Positions 1 to 11,676 are shown, numbered from the stretch's first letter. The stretch is DNA of 64,000 nt from Hypericum androsaemum (GCA_963995505.1 OZ023190.1:5164516-5228515); one strand, 5' to 3'. Notes: generated from the letters alone by a model not told the origin. Numbers and translations are program-made.

Positions 1-558
1 ATAAATATTCATTACCAACAATTTTTTAACCATGTTTTAGTGTCTAAATTCAAATCATAAAAATTAAACTAATCTTTTTTATTAAAAATGGTAAAAATTT
101 ACTTTACCTTGTGATTTAGCGCACTCCAATACTTTGTAGTATAAATGTAACATTCCAGATATGTTTAAAAAAATTTATGTGAATTGATTGTATTATTCAT
201 ATCAACAATGTGCAATTCCTTTTATGGCAAACATATTGAAAGAATTAAGCAAGTTTGGCCAAAAAAATTCATGATGGGTGCTCATAGAAAATTGCGTGTG
301 AATGAAGACAAAATACACTAAAAAAAATATATTTATTTATGAAGACAATCGATCAGATCATTTGGCATGACAATTAAAATATCTAATTGACAGATAGAAG
401 TTTATATATTTGACATGTTTGAATTTTTAGAAATGAAATATTTAAAAAGTATAATGTCAACTAATAAATTACTTCTCATTCAATTAGACATGATAATAAG
501 GTGGATTTTTATCTAAAAAGTATATATTTTTGTAGACCTATAATTTATAGGCTATAAA
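1..558. other. AT-rich intergenic DNA, no gene seen
   Basis: AT-rich sequence with many homopolymer A/T runs. No reading frame resembles a known protein and I see no terminal repeats. Confidence 0.5.
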
Positions 559-793
559 GGGGTCAGATTTGGTCCTAGACGTGTATTTTTTTTGTCCAGG
601 ACCGTCCTGGCACACGCGCTGAGTTAGTTAGTTATGATGAAATGGTTCGCTCAGTTATGATACAATTGTTCGTCCAGTTTATGATAAATGATTCGCTCTG
701 TTATGATACAATGGTTCGCTCAATTATAATACAATTGGTTGAGTCCAAGACAATCTTGAAAACAGTGTTCTAGGACCAAATTCGGTCTCACCC
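559..793. mobile_element. Short MITE-like element with internal tandem repeat
   Basis: The left end (GGGGTCAGATTTGGTCCTAG) is mirrored at the right end, which reads inward on the minus strand as GGGTGAGACCGAATTTGGTC and so on. The 5-bp word ATAAA flanks both ends directly (554-558 and 794-798) and may be a target duplication. Between about 635 and 755 the interior holds roughly five degenerate copies of a 26-30 bp unit built on TTATGATACAATGGTTCGCT. It has no coding capacity. The superfamily is uncertain. Confidence 0.55.
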
Positions 794-1713
794 ATAAAAT
801 AGAATTTATGTGAGCTGGCGCAAACCCACAGAAATTATATCAAGAAAATTATAAAAAGCACAAATCAGTCGCCATCAAGTTCTGTCGCCTATTGATTACC
901 GTTGGGAAACAATCCCCGGTGCTTCGGTGTACGCGCTACATTGCACCCTTACCATATGTCTCCGGGAAAGTCCTCACGCTCTCTAATGGGACGTGTCCTT
1001 CAATCATAATTACTTCAATTACTGTTTAGTCCTTTTGACTATCTTCGTGCCATCCTCCAAAACACTGCATCCAATAATATATTTTTCCAGTGTCAACAAA
1101 ATTGATGATGGATTATCATCGAAAAATGATCGCGAAAATAAGATTAAGATAAAACAAATTTATGGACTAAGACACAACCTTTTTTTTAACCGGTTGGTAT
1201 CTGACCTATTGAGTCGAATAATTTAATTTCGTGCTAGGTAAGATATTTAAAAAATAACAAAGTTCTCTTAACAAGTATTTAATACTGCTGCGTATCCAAA
1301 AATTTGAATTTGAAATCTAATTAAGTTAGAACAACTCAATAACCAATTGATATAAATACTTGTCGATAGAAGCTACCTTTATCAACTTAATTTAACGCTG
1401 AAAGCTAACTGCTATGAGCTTTGGTTGTGTCGACTGCCATTTGTTGATATTCGAGAAGAAAGAGTTCCAATTTAGATCTTTGTTTTACGTTTGTTTCTAA
1501 TATTAGTTAACCGTCTCTCCCTACAGAAAAAATTAGTTAGCCGTATTTGTTATTTATATAATTTTTGAAACGGTCTCTTGCTATGGTTTGGTCAATACAT
1601 TTCTCTTTGGCGTTTGATATTAAATACTTCATTTTTGCTATTTTACTATGACGATATTTCAAGTGGTAATCTAGTTGAAAATTAATTAAACGTAATAGAG
1701 AAAATGAATTCTT
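794..1713. other. Intergenic DNA, no gene seen
   Basis: AT-rich and without a convincing coding region. A 77-codon open frame at 993-1226 has no recognisable features and low-complexity composition. The last bases are the pre-insertion flank of the retroposon that begins at 1714. Confidence 0.5.
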
Positions 1714-2023
1714 GAGTGTACATAAAAAAGCAATTAAAAGGAAACCCCTTCTCTCTCTATTTTCTAGAGAGAGGCTTCTCTCCCATTATGGGAGTTACAA
1801 AAAAACTAGGGTTTTTCATCCTTTATCTCATTTATTTTCCCATGTAGCCATTCCTCGCGCACACCCCCCCGCCCCCATCCCCAACCCAGATCCGGGCTTA
1901 CCCAACAACACTCTCGCCGGTCGTTGGCCTCCTTCTTCTGGCGCGGCTTCGACCTCGCCTCCGTTCTAGCTCAGATTTCTTCCGTCCTAGGAGCCTCCTC
2001 GTCCTCTTTTTGAGCTCTCCCCT

Positions 2024-2296
2024 TGTTAGGGATTGTTCCAAATTCCTAATTAGAGTAGGGCTCTATTTCCTGATCAGAATAGAGTACTAGTCTCCTATAT
2101 ATATACGGCCTATGCCTAGGTCTTATTTGTACTAGTCGAGAGTTGTGAGGCAGAGAGAACCCTCACGGAGGCCTTGTAACCGATTGGACTCACATAGTGG
2201 ACGACTCTCCTTTGCCCGTAGTTTTCTCCCCATTTTGGGATTTCCACGTAATTCTTGTGTCTCGTGTTTTACTCGTTTCGATCTTATTTCTCAACA
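2024..2296 (+). repeat. 5' LTR of copia element
   Basis: 273 bp, bounded by TGTTAG and CAACA. The alternating TA run at about 2096-2105 (CCTATATATATAC) is a plausible TATA box for element transcription. Confidence 0.93.
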
Positions 2297-2298
2297 AT

Positions 2299-2310
2299 TG
2301 GTATCAGAGC
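2299..2310 (+). other. tRNA-iMet primer-binding site
   Basis: TGGTATCAGAGC lies two bases past the 5' LTR. It is the usual plant copia primer-binding site, complementary to the 3' end of initiator-methionine tRNA. Confidence 0.9.
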
Positions 2311-2732
2311 TAGATCTGAGTTTCGAGTATTCGAGTATTGACACACACAAAAATGTGAATAGTAACCGATTTGGGAGAAAATCTGGATTTAGGGTTTTGA
2401 CACCCTTGGAGTTGCCGCCGCCGCGTCCGACCGTCCTACCGTCGCCTGGAGGAGACGACCGCCCCAGAGCTCGGGAAGAAGAAACGAACCCGAGCTCGCC
2501 GCTGCTCGCCGTCGTTCCTCCGGTCGCTGCAAAGAGAGGAGAAGAAACAGAAAAAAATGGGGAGAGAGAAAAATGGAGTTTTGGGTTTTAAAAAAATGAC
2601 TATTCCCGAGTTGACTTGGTCAACGGTTTGACTAGTCAACAGTTTGACTAGTTGACCAAAAGTCAACTGTTTTGGCTTATTTTATTTTTCTAACCTGTTT
2701 TGAGCAGTTTTCTTGGTTCGAGTTATTTCAGG

Positions 2733-3600
2733 ATGACTTCGATGAAGTACGAGATTCCTCAGTTGACGAGAAAAACTAATTTTTCCCTGCGGCAGGTCAA
2801 GATGCGCGCTATTCTGACACATTTAGAGCTGGATGAGACTCTACTTAATGAAAAGTCGATGTCTTCGTGTTGGGATGCTGCGATGAAGGCGTCAAAGAAC
2901 CGTAAGGCTGTGAGTCAGATCCAGTTGCATCTGTCAGATGATATTTTGCGGGACGTGTTGAAGGAGACAATAGCTTCCTCATTATGGGCAAAGCTTGAAA
3001 AGTTGTGCATGCCCAAGAGTTTGACCAACAAACTGTGCTTGAAGCAACAACTGTTTTCTATCCGGATGCAAGAAGATAAGTCTGCTCACGACCACCTTAA
3101 TGAATTTAAGGATATAGTGGCTGATCTTAGAACTCTGGAAGTGAAATATGATGATGAAGATCTTGCTTTATTGTTATTGTGCTCGTTGCCTGCTTCTTAT
3201 CAGCAATTCAGAGATACTCTGTTGTTCAGCCATGATACTCTGAGTTGGGATAATGTTCATGATTCGCTCTTGGAGAAAGAGAGAATTGATAAGCACACTG
3301 TGAGTTCCTCTGAAAATAGCCAAGGGACTGGCTTGGTTATGAGAGGGAGGTCTGAAGAGAGGAATGCTAAGTCTGGTTCGAGGAAGAAGAGCAGAAGCAA
3401 ATCAAGGTCAAGGCACAAGGATAAGACTTGTTTCAATTGTCATAAGGTTGGGTATATTAAATGGTTCTGTCCGGAGCTGAAGAACAAGAAGAAGGGCGAA
3501 AAGTCCAGTGCTCTGAAAGGAGAAAGTTCTGATAACGGCAGTGCTAGTGTTGCCACCACCACTCAGAAAGAAGAATCTAATGGAGACCTTTTGTCTGTGA
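2733..3600 (+). pseudogene. gag: copia gag (capsid/nucleocapsid)
   Basis: Gag-type polypeptide of the UBN2/Retrotran_gag class, from the ATG at 2733. The N-terminal motif around KYEIPQLTRKTNFSLRQVKM is followed by the helical gag core and a basic, Ser/Arg-rich tract (SRSKSRSRHKDK). A zinc knuckle follows, CFNCHKVGYIKWFC. A CX2CX4HX4C knuckle needs His where this has Tyr, so the nucleocapsid finger is probably defective through a C-to-T change of CAT to TAT. The frame runs on to 3698 but leaves the family after about 3610, where sequence encoding the protease active site is missing. Confidence 0.85.
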
Positions 3601-3652
3601 TTGAAAAGCAGACTAGTTTTCAACATATGAACGTGCGAAGGGTAATGTTCTC

Positions 3653-6600
3653 ATGGAAAATAATTTTGTCTGCAAGGTTGTTGGTATTGGCACAGTGAAG
3701 ATTAAGATGCATGATGGTGTCATTCGAACCTTGACGAATGTAAGGCATACCCCTGATTTGAAGCAGAACTTGATTTCGCTGAGTACTCTTGATACATTGG
3801 GGTACAAGTATACCAGAGAAGGTGGAGTTCTTCGTGTGAGTAAGAACTCATTAGTGCATATGAAGGCCAAGAAAGAGGTTAGAAATCTGTACGTTTTGCA
3901 GGGTTCTACAGTTACAGGGACTGCTGCTGCTGCATCTGGCTCGTTGACAGATTCTGAGAATACCTCATTGTGGCATATGCGACTTGGTCACATGAGTGAG
4001 AAAGGCATGACCGAGCTAAATAGGAGAGGATTATTATGTGGACAGGGTATTGGAAAGCTGGAATTTTGTGAGCACTGCGTGTTTGGCAAGCAGAAGAAAG
4101 TCAGTTTTCAGAAAGGTGTGCACACTACAAAGGGAAAACTTGACTATGTTCATTCTGATCTTTGGGGACCGTCTCAAGTTGCAACAAAGAATGGTTCCAA
4201 GTATATGCTGACTATTATTGATGATTATTCGAGGAAAGTGTGGGCATTTTCTTAAAGAGCAAAGATCATGTCTTTGTCACTTTTAAGCAGTAGAAGACTA
4301 TGATTGAAAAGCAGACTGGGAGAGATGTCAAGCATCTCCGCACAGTAAATGGATTGGAGTTTTGCTCTAGTTGGTTTGATGAGTTCTGCAAGAATGAGGG
4401 TATTGTCAGGCATAAGACAATCCCGGGTACACCTCAACAGAATAGAGTCGCTGAAAGAATAAACAGAACTTTGTTGGAGAAAGTTCGTTGTATGCTGTCA
4501 AATGCTGGTTTGCCTAAGTCATTTTGGGCTGAGGATGCTTCCACTGCCTGTCACCTTGTCAATCGTTCACCTCATGCATCACTTGATGGCAAGGTACATG
4601 AAGAATTATGGTCTGGAAATCCTCCTAATTATGCTATTTTGAAGATATTTGGGTGTCCTGCCTATGCTCATGTGAATAATGACAAGTTAGAGCCAAGATC
4701 TGTGAAGTGTATCTTCCTTGGCTATGCTTCTGGAGTGAAGGGATACAAGTTGTGGTGTCCTGAGCTGTCTAAGGTCTTGTTGAGTAGGAATGTTATTTTC
4801 AAAGAGACAGACATGCTGAGTAAGAGGGTGGATGTTTCTTCACCTGGTATTCCGAGTGCTCCAAGTGTGGACTTGCAAAAGTCAAAAGTGTAGGTGGAGT
4901 TTGATGCTGATCCAGAAGCGAGTTCCTTCCGTGATGTTGATTGCCATGGTCATACTCATGGTGGGTTGTCTGATGAAGCTGAGAATGTTGGCACAGTTGA
5001 GAGAGAGCCAGCGTATTCTATTGCTAGAGACAGGCCCAGAAGAATTATCAGGCCTCCACAGAAGTTGGGTGAGGCTGATATTGTTGCTTTTATCCTGAAT
5101 GTGGCAGAAGAAGTTGATAGCTGTGAAGAACCGTCTAGTTACTCAGATGTTGTGAAGTCGAAAGACTCTGCTAGATGGTTGGTTGCTATGGAGGAAGAGA
5201 TGAAATCTCTTCACAAGAACAAGACTTGGGAGATTACTAAGCTGCCTAAGGATAAGAAGGTTGTCAGCTGCAAGTGGGTATTCAAGAAGAAGGATGGTAT
5301 ACCTGGAGTTTAAGAGCCTAGATACAAGGCTAGGCTAGTGGCTAGAGGATATAGTTAGATTCCTGGTGTGGACTTTAATGAGGTATTTTTACTAGTTGTG
5401 AAGCATACCTCGATTCGTTCTCTTCTTGGTATTATTGCTATGCAGAATTTGGAGCTTGAACAGCTTGATGTGAAGACAGCTTTCTTGAATGGAGAGCTTG
5501 AGGAGCGGATTTATATGGCACAGCCTGAGGATTTTCATGTTGAAGGCAAAGAAGACTGTGTGCTTGTTGAAGAAGTCCTTGTATGGCCTTAAGCAGTCTC
5601 CGAGGCAGTGGTATAAAAGGTTTGATTCCTTTATGATTTCTCATGGTTATGAGAGGAGCAAGTATGATAGTTGTGTTTACCTGAAAAGGCTACGCGATGG
5701 TTCCCAAGTGTATTTGCTCCTGTATGTGGATGACATGTTAATTGCTGCCAGTGACAAAGGAGAGGTGAGAAAGCTCAAAGCTCTGTTGAGTAGCGAGTTT
5801 GAGATGAAAGATTTGGGTCCTGCTAAGAAGATTCTTGGTATGGAGATTGCCAGAGATAGAGGAGCAAGGAAGTTATTTCTGAGTCATGAGAGTTACATTG
5901 AAAAGGTACTTGACAGGTTTGATGTGACTGGTAATCATGTGAGTACTCCTCTTGGTACACATTTTCAGCTTTCGTCTGCCTTATCTCCACAGTCAGTTGT
6001 TGAGGTCGATTACATGTCTGGTGTTCCATACTCCAATGCTGTTGGTTCTCTGATGTATGCTATGGTTTGCACACGCTCGGATTTGGCCTATGCTGTGAGT
6101 GTCGTTAGAAGGTTTATGGCAAATCCTGGAGAAGGTCATTGGAGAGCAGTGGAGTGGATTATGAGGTACTTGAAGGGTACCAAGGGCGTGTGCCTACAGT
6201 TTGGAAGCACCAATGATGGAGTTGTTGGTTTTGTTGATTCAGATTATGCTGGAGATCTTGATAAGTCTAGGTCCTTGTCTGGATATATCTTCACTCTTGG
6301 AGGATGTGCTATCAGTTGGAGAGCTTGTCTACAGGCCACAGTGGCGTTGTCTACCACTGAGGCAGAGTACATGGCTATAACTGAAGGTGTGAAGGAGGCT
6401 ATCTGGTTGAAAGGTTTCTTCAGTGAAATCTGTGAGAAGCTGCAGGTCGGTACAGTGTACTGTGATAGTCAAAATGATATCCATCTCACGAGGGATGCTA
6501 TGTATCATGAGAGGACAAAGCACATTAATATGAGGTACCACTTCATTCGGGAGCATGTTGCTCAAGGTGACATTGTTGTGAGCAAGGTGGGTACAAAGGA

Positions 6601-6682
6601 CAATCCTGCAGATATGTTGACGAAGCCACTTTCTGGTACTAAGTTCGAGCATTGCTTGGACTTGGTAGGTGTTCGTGCTTGA
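3653..6682 (+). pseudogene. pol: copia pol (protease remnant, integrase, RT, RNase H)
   Basis: Order: protease C-terminal remnant, GAG-pre-integrase (WHMRLGHMSEKGM), integrase, reverse transcriptase with YVDDM, and RNase H ending near 6682. The protease Asp-Ser/Thr-Gly region is absent. There is a -1 frameshift near 4250. In-frame stops fall at 4291-4293 (TGG to TAG), 4891-4893, 5311-5313 and 5356-5358 (CAG to TAG). A second frameshift lies near 5561. In integrase the second catalytic Asp is Val (RTVNGLEF where RTDNG is usual) and the conserved NGVAER reads NRVAER. The RT/RNase H half after 5561 remains open for almost 400 codons. A dead copy on several independent counts. Confidence 0.93.
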
Positions 6683-6752
6683 TGCTGATAGCCTTTAGGG
6701 GCTGGTGGTGAAGGTGAAGAAACGTTGATGTTGGAGTCATAGAATTTGGTCC

Positions 6753-6764
6753 AAGGTGGAGATT
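6753..6764 (+). other. Polypurine tract
   Basis: AAGGTGGAGATT lies immediately before the 3' LTR. It is the standard plus-strand priming position of copia elements. Confidence 0.75.
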
Positions 6765-7037
6765 TGTTAGGGATTGTTCCAAATTCCTAATTAGAGTAGG
6801 GCTCTATTTCCTGATCAGAATAGAGTACTAGTCTCCTATATATATACGGCATATGCCTAGGTCTTATTTGTACTAGTCGAGAGTTGTGAGGTAGAGAGAA
6901 CCCTCACGGAGGCCTTGTAACCGATTGGACTCACATAGTGGACGACTCTCCTTTGCCCATAATTTTCTCCCCGTCTTGGGGTTTCCACGTAATTCTTATG
7001 TCTCGTGTTTTACTCGTTTCGATCTTATTTCTCAACA
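6765..7037 (+). repeat. 3' LTR of copia element
   Basis: 273 bp, same ends as the 5' LTR, followed by CCCCT (7038-7042), the target-site duplication. It differs from the 5' LTR at about 8 positions by eye. Confidence 0.93.
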
Positions 7038-7647
7038 CCCCTGGTTCTCGGTGCCTCCCTCTCGGTCTGGCCCTCCCATCGCTAAGCCAATGGTTTTCTC
7101 GGGCAGTGACCAGAGAGGTTGGTCACTGTAGACCTTCCCCTCCGATTTGCCACACATATTTATGTATTTTTTAATACTTTCTTAGCTTTATGTCTTTGTC
7201 TTTACTCTTGAGCTTTATGTTTTATCTGGGTATTAGTATTGATCTTTTACAGGCTCGTAGCTATTTCGATCTTGGTTGGATTTGTCCAACCTTTCTTCGG
7301 CTACGTGTGGGGTATAACGAAGGTCTCGTCTGAGATATCTGTGCTTTATTGCATCTTCGATGTAACTTTCTACTTGTTAGATGATATTTTTTGTCAACAA
7401 TGTTTTGGTATGAATATTCTCTTCTGAGTTGCTTCCGGCTCTCGTAGTTGAGAACATTGCCATGGTCTCTTTTTCGTCCACGTTGTCTTTGTGGTTCTTG
7501 AGCACTATGTTCACCCTCTATTGTTCTATGTTTTTGTCTAGTTTTATTACCTATGTTTTTACTTTCGTCCATGTAATCCTATTCTTGATTTCCCCAACGT
7601 AATATATGAAATGTAGTTTCCCTAAAAAAAAGAGTGTACATAAAAAA

Positions 7648-8082
7648 CTAGGAAATTGTAAAAAATGGTCGAAGATAACAATTATTTTTATTGTGACCAA
7701 TGTGCAGCTTTTATTACAATTATATGTCTTTAATTCATTGATCCACTTTTAATGCACATTGGATATTGCAACTAAATTTAGTTCTGTCATATGGCATTTA
7801 AGGCACATTCAATTTACCATAGATAATTAAGCTTATGTCTGCCTCCATTTACGGGTAATCGAGTATTTTTGGAGAAACACATTTCAGTCTTAATTTTTTT
7901 AGCAATCTCAACCTTAGACGACCCACATCGGCGTCCTTCCCTCGCCCTCGCCCTCGACTTGGCGCGTGCAATACACGTACAATTCAAAAAAAAATAGAAA
8001 AGGGGCAAGGCGCCCTCACGTGTCAGGTCATTTATATGAAAATTTGCATTTGTCAAATCTCTATAAATAGAGTCTAATATTA
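7648..8082. other. Intergenic DNA, no gene seen
   Basis: Mostly AT-rich, with a short GC-rich stretch at 7915-7975. It may contain further 5' remains of the Harbinger-type transposase that follows, but I cannot read them. Confidence 0.4.
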
Positions 8083-8553
8083 ACATATTATCTCACTGAT
8101 GGGATATATCCTACATGGGCTGCATTTGTCAAGTCAATTACATCTTCGTTGACCCTAAAGCACAAGTTGTTCGCTCAACATCAAGAGGCTGCTAGAAAGG
8201 ATGTGGAGTGAGCATTTGGAGTTCTACAAGCTCGTTTTGCATTCATTCGACGTCCATGTCTTCTTTGGGACAAGGATTTCATAGGAAAAATTATGATAAC
8301 TTGTATCATATTGCACAATATGATAGTAGAGGATGAACGAGACACATATCTCCATTATTATGATCCAACAGAATTCCTGAATGAAGAACAAGAAGAAGAC
8401 AACAAAGAACCTTTTCAGTTCTCTACTGAACGCATCAGAAGCCTATCCACTTATATGACTGATAGGAAAAACATTTGCAATAGAGAAGCTCATAATGCTC
8501 TCAAAAGCGACTTGATTGAGCGTATTTGGCAAAAATTTGCCAATCGTAATTAA
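8083..8553 (+). pseudogene. PIF/Harbinger transposase, C-terminal remnant
   Basis: Reads TYYLTDGIYPTWAAFVKSI, then AARKDVE-stop-AFGVLQARF, then a segment ending IGKIMITCIILHNMIVED and a C-terminal tail to the stop at 8551-8553. These are the signatures of plant PIF/Harbinger (DDE_Tnp_4) transposases, which move elements with 3-bp TTA/TAA target duplications. The frame is broken by TGA at 8209-8211 where the family has Arg in DVERAFGVLQ, consistent with one CGA-to-TGA CpG decay. Upstream catalytic residues are not readable and no terminal repeats were found. A truncated, inactive relic. Confidence 0.85.
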
Positions 8554-8975
8554 TTATGTATTATGTAATTTGCATCTTCCGTATTTGTAATTTATCATTT
8601 AAGGCATATCTATGTACCTCTAATTATTTTTCTCTAATTTTGTATTCCCACTTCGAGGAAAAAAATATTTTTTAGTTTGGCCAAAAAAAATTTCTTGTTA
8701 TCTTAATTACGGAATAAATATTTATGTATATTTAATATAATTTTTATATAATCAAAAATGAAAGTAGATAATATGTGGATGAGAGTGAAATTAATTGTTT
8801 ATTATGTAAGCTAGGTTGGGGTAGGTTTCGGATGTTGGTAGAATAAGAGATAATTGGATTAGGTTATTGTGGATGATAGAGAAATTAATTGTTTATTCCG
8901 TGACCTAGGTTGGGGCAGGTTGCGGATGCTGGTGGTCTTAAATATTTGTTACAATAACTTTGCATTTTTTGAAAA
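8554..8975. other. Intergenic DNA with a short duplication
   Basis: No gene. Two similar segments, at about 8774-8848 and 8869-8937, share GTGAAATTAATTGTTTATT-like and AGGTTGGGG-like words. They look like a degenerate local tandem duplication of about 95 bp period. Confidence 0.4.
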
Positions 8976-11676
8976 AATTTACACGGTTCGAATTTAGATT
9001 AGTAGACTTAATAAGTCCGGATACTATATGCCAAAATCCAGAGCTTTGTAGATAATTTATGTTTGGATAAATTACTCTCAGGTTCCTGGTCTATAGCATA
9101 ATTACGGGTAGAGTCCCTATTTTTTCGAAACTAATTGTGTCGTCACTGCTCTTTAGAAAAATGTTGGTCTCGGGCCCCGGCTGACGTCAGCGACCTTTTT
9201 TTTTTGTCATGAAAATGACTAATATATCTTTAAACAAAAAAACAAAAAATTTATCTTCTTCAAGCTCAAGATTACTAAAAAATACATGAACATCTAACCC
9301 AAAAATAAACCCAAAATCTTCCAAACAAGAACAAAGTTCCTTAACAAAAGAACCCATTTTAACACCAAATCACATCCAACCGTGAGTTTACCCAATCTCA
9401 TTGGAAAAATGGATTACCTGATATCCTCTTTGAAGTCGTCCTTATCAAGAAAAAAGAAGAGAACTGCTCGCAATTAAAGAAGCACCCGAGCTGTTCTGTC
9501 ACACACACAGATCTAATATGAACATCAATTGTTTATTTTTCCCTTTCACACACACACCCAACCAACGAGACCAAGCGCTGGTTAATTAAAGATGGTAACT
9601 TTAGGTTGTTAGGTTAAGGATTTCCCCAACCACCTATTAGGGTTACGTCAATTAGCCCATTCGAGAAGAGGATTAAAGCTATTAACTTGAATAGCCTCAA
9701 AAGGATCAACGTTGGGCTCTTGGGGAAACAAGATCTTGTTTCTTGTTTCCGGGAAAGGGACCCGACGCGACTTCGCCTGAAAAGCTAGGAAAGATTGGAA
9801 CTTTAACCTATTCTGTCTTGTTGGTACGTACCAGATTGAATTCCTAGGGTTTCTTCTTCGAGCTACTGTGTTTTTTGAGGTAGGGAGCTGAATCCTGTGT
9901 TGGGTTTGGTGGGATTTCGATGGGAGTGAACTTTAAACCTCACGGACGCCGACGACGACAAAGACGAAGGGGAATTTAGCAGCAACGCCTCCATCTTCTG
10001 GGTTGTTGGTTGATTTTTAGGTTGTGTTCTTGAGCTTGAAGAATATATAAGATGGTATTTTGGTCATTTCTATTTTAAAAATGAAAAAAATGATCGCTGA
10101 CATTAGCTAGTGACCCGAAATCAACATTTCTCTAAAGAGCATGGATGGTATAACTAGTTTCAAAAAAGCACGGACCCTATCTCGTAATTACGCTTAGGGA
10201 TGACAATTAGACCCGGATCCTAAGGATCTACCCGATCCTAGACCCGACGATCTAGGACCTATTGACTTTGACCGGGTCTAGACCCGAATCCTACCTGAAT
10301 CTTTATTTTTAGAAAGGATAAGGTATAGATATATATATATAACACGCTAAAATCTCCAATCCTTCACCTCCCCCGTAAAAAAAACCCTCAAATGGAAGGA
10401 GGAAGCCAGCGACTCTGTGGGTTCCAATCCAGGTTCCAAACAAAATTCTTACTTGCATCGTGGTTGGTAATTAGGATGGAACGATGAAAATTATGTATAT
10501 TTTAATTGCCACTTTTGCTGTTCAACGCTTTGGTCCTGTTAATAAGATTTATCGTTACCTCTGCGAGTAAGTTAGGCTTCGATTTTTTTTCGTTTAATCT
10601 AAGTTTAGTACATTTGGAAGATGACACCGTCGAAATTCGATACTTCTATATAAAACAAAAATAACTCTATCTTGTTCCAAGTGCCTAGTGCTTGTTGATA
10701 AATAGAGAAGCTTCTATTACTTTGTACAAAGAGGATGATGTTTAATTAGTTTCTATGAAAAAATAGGTGGCCTGAATTGGCTCTCTGAATTGTTACTATG
10801 GGCTAATTTGTGTGAATGTATCGTCGGCTTGTAGGCTTATTTTAATGATTTTACAATGCGTGAATATATTATGGAATATATTAATGATCTGATATGTGAG
10901 CCATGATTTCTGTTATTTTTTTTAATGATTTGTTACCATGACTCTGTGACCATAATTTTGCTTGTTCTTGAACGCATAATGGAGATTAAGATATAAAAGT
11001 CAGATGGACATGTAAGCTTGGTGGACACATGAACTTGATTCGTTAATCTTATGTTTCTGGATATAATCATGTGTTTCTTTCCTGTTGATTCTGGATTGTA
11101 GTCTACTCTAAAAATTAGGTTCAATATTGGGGATTTTTTTTGAAATGTGCAAAAAATATATATATTTTTTTAAATAGGCAAAAAATTATACATATTTTCA
11201 AAATAGGTTGAAAGATTATTTAATAATAAAAACCTTCAAACTCGAGGCGCCAACTTGCGACATTTTTTTAATGCTTGTTTAATTTATGACAAGAACTATT
11301 TGTTAATTAAAATACACGTTTTTTTATCCATATTTGTTATTTTTTTGTGATGCTAATTTTTTGAAGTTAAACGATTTTTAAATACTATGGACCCGCGGGT
11401 CGACCCTTATCTTATCCGGTATTTTAGGGTACATATCCTGCCTAGATTTTTTTTAAAGAGGATAAGGGTAAGAATCTGGGTCTACCTTCAGAAAAGATGG
11501 TAATTGCCCGGATCCTGCCCATTGCCATTCATAATTATGCTATAGATCAGAGACCCGAGGGTAATTTGCCCTAACATAAATCATCTACTCTAGAGATAGC
11601 AAGAAAGCTCTAGATTTTTGGTTTATAGATCCGGACTTATTGGGTTTACTAATCTAAATTCGAATCCTGTAAAATC
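8976..11676. mobile_element. MULE-like long-TIR element, right arm split by hAT
   Basis: A left arm of about 285 bp (about 8976-9262) reappears inverted at about 10033-10194 and, after an interruption, at 11534-11676. Matching landmarks are CGAATTTAGATTAGTAG, CTATAGCATAATTA, CTCTTTAGAAAAATGTTG and CTTCAAGCTCAAGA. The break in the right arm is exactly where the hAT-like element 10195-11533 sits. Without it the element is about 1.36 kb. The interior (about 9263-10032) has no recognised gene. It reads like a plant 5'-UTR/promoter (CCTAGGGTTTCTTCTTCGAG and so on), so a captured fragment is possible. I could not fix the target duplication. End points are good to about 15 bp. Confidence 0.65.
10195..11533. 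mobile_element. hAT-like non-autonomous element
   Basis: Left end TAGGGATGACAATTAGACCC; right end, read inward, TATGAATGGCAATGGGCAGG. Both resemble the TAGGGATGGCAAT ends of plant hAT elements. The 8-bp flanks ATTACGCT (10187-10194) and ATTATGCT (11534-11541) match except for one C/T difference at a CpG, as expected for a hAT target duplication. Subterminal GGATCC/GGGTC-rich words recur at both ends. No transposase domain is visible. Confidence 0.7.

Larger units (their letters stand above)
2024..7037 (+). mobile_element. Ty1/copia LTR retrotransposon, decayed
   Basis: Two 273-bp LTRs (2024-2296, 6765-7037) start TGTTAG and end CAACA. They are flanked by the 5-bp duplication CCCCT at 2019-2023 and 7038-7042. 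A primer-binding site for initiator-Met tRNA follows the 5' LTR and a purine-rich tract precedes the 3' LTR. The interior encodes gag, GAG-pre-integrase, integrase, reverse transcriptase and RNase H in the copia order. The pol frame carries at least two frameshifts and four in-frame stops, so this copy is not autonomous. By hand count the LTRs differ at about 8 of 273 positions (about 3%), which indicates a fairly recent insertion. Confidence 0.95.
1714..7647 (+). mobile_element. Non-LTR retroposon (about 0.9 kb), split by a copia element
   Basis: A perfect 16-bp direct repeat, GAGTGTACATAAAAAA, flanks this unit at 1714-1729 and 7632-7647. The right copy directly follows a short A-tract (7624-7631). 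A long target duplication plus a 3' A-tail is the signature of target-primed reverse transcription (LINE, SINE or processed copy). Without the copia insertion (2024-7042) the retroposed body is about 0.88 kb: 1730-2023 joined to 7043-7631. It begins with a CT-rich, CCC-rich leader and ends with a T-rich 3' region. I find no reverse transcriptase or other protein in it. It is most likely an internally deleted LINE or a retroposed non-coding transcript. The source is unknown. Confidence 0.75.

Noticed and set aside
2145..2591. A 148-codon open frame over the copia 5' LTR and leader
   Set aside because: It crosses the LTR end and primer-binding site and has no gag similarity; copia gag starts at 2733.
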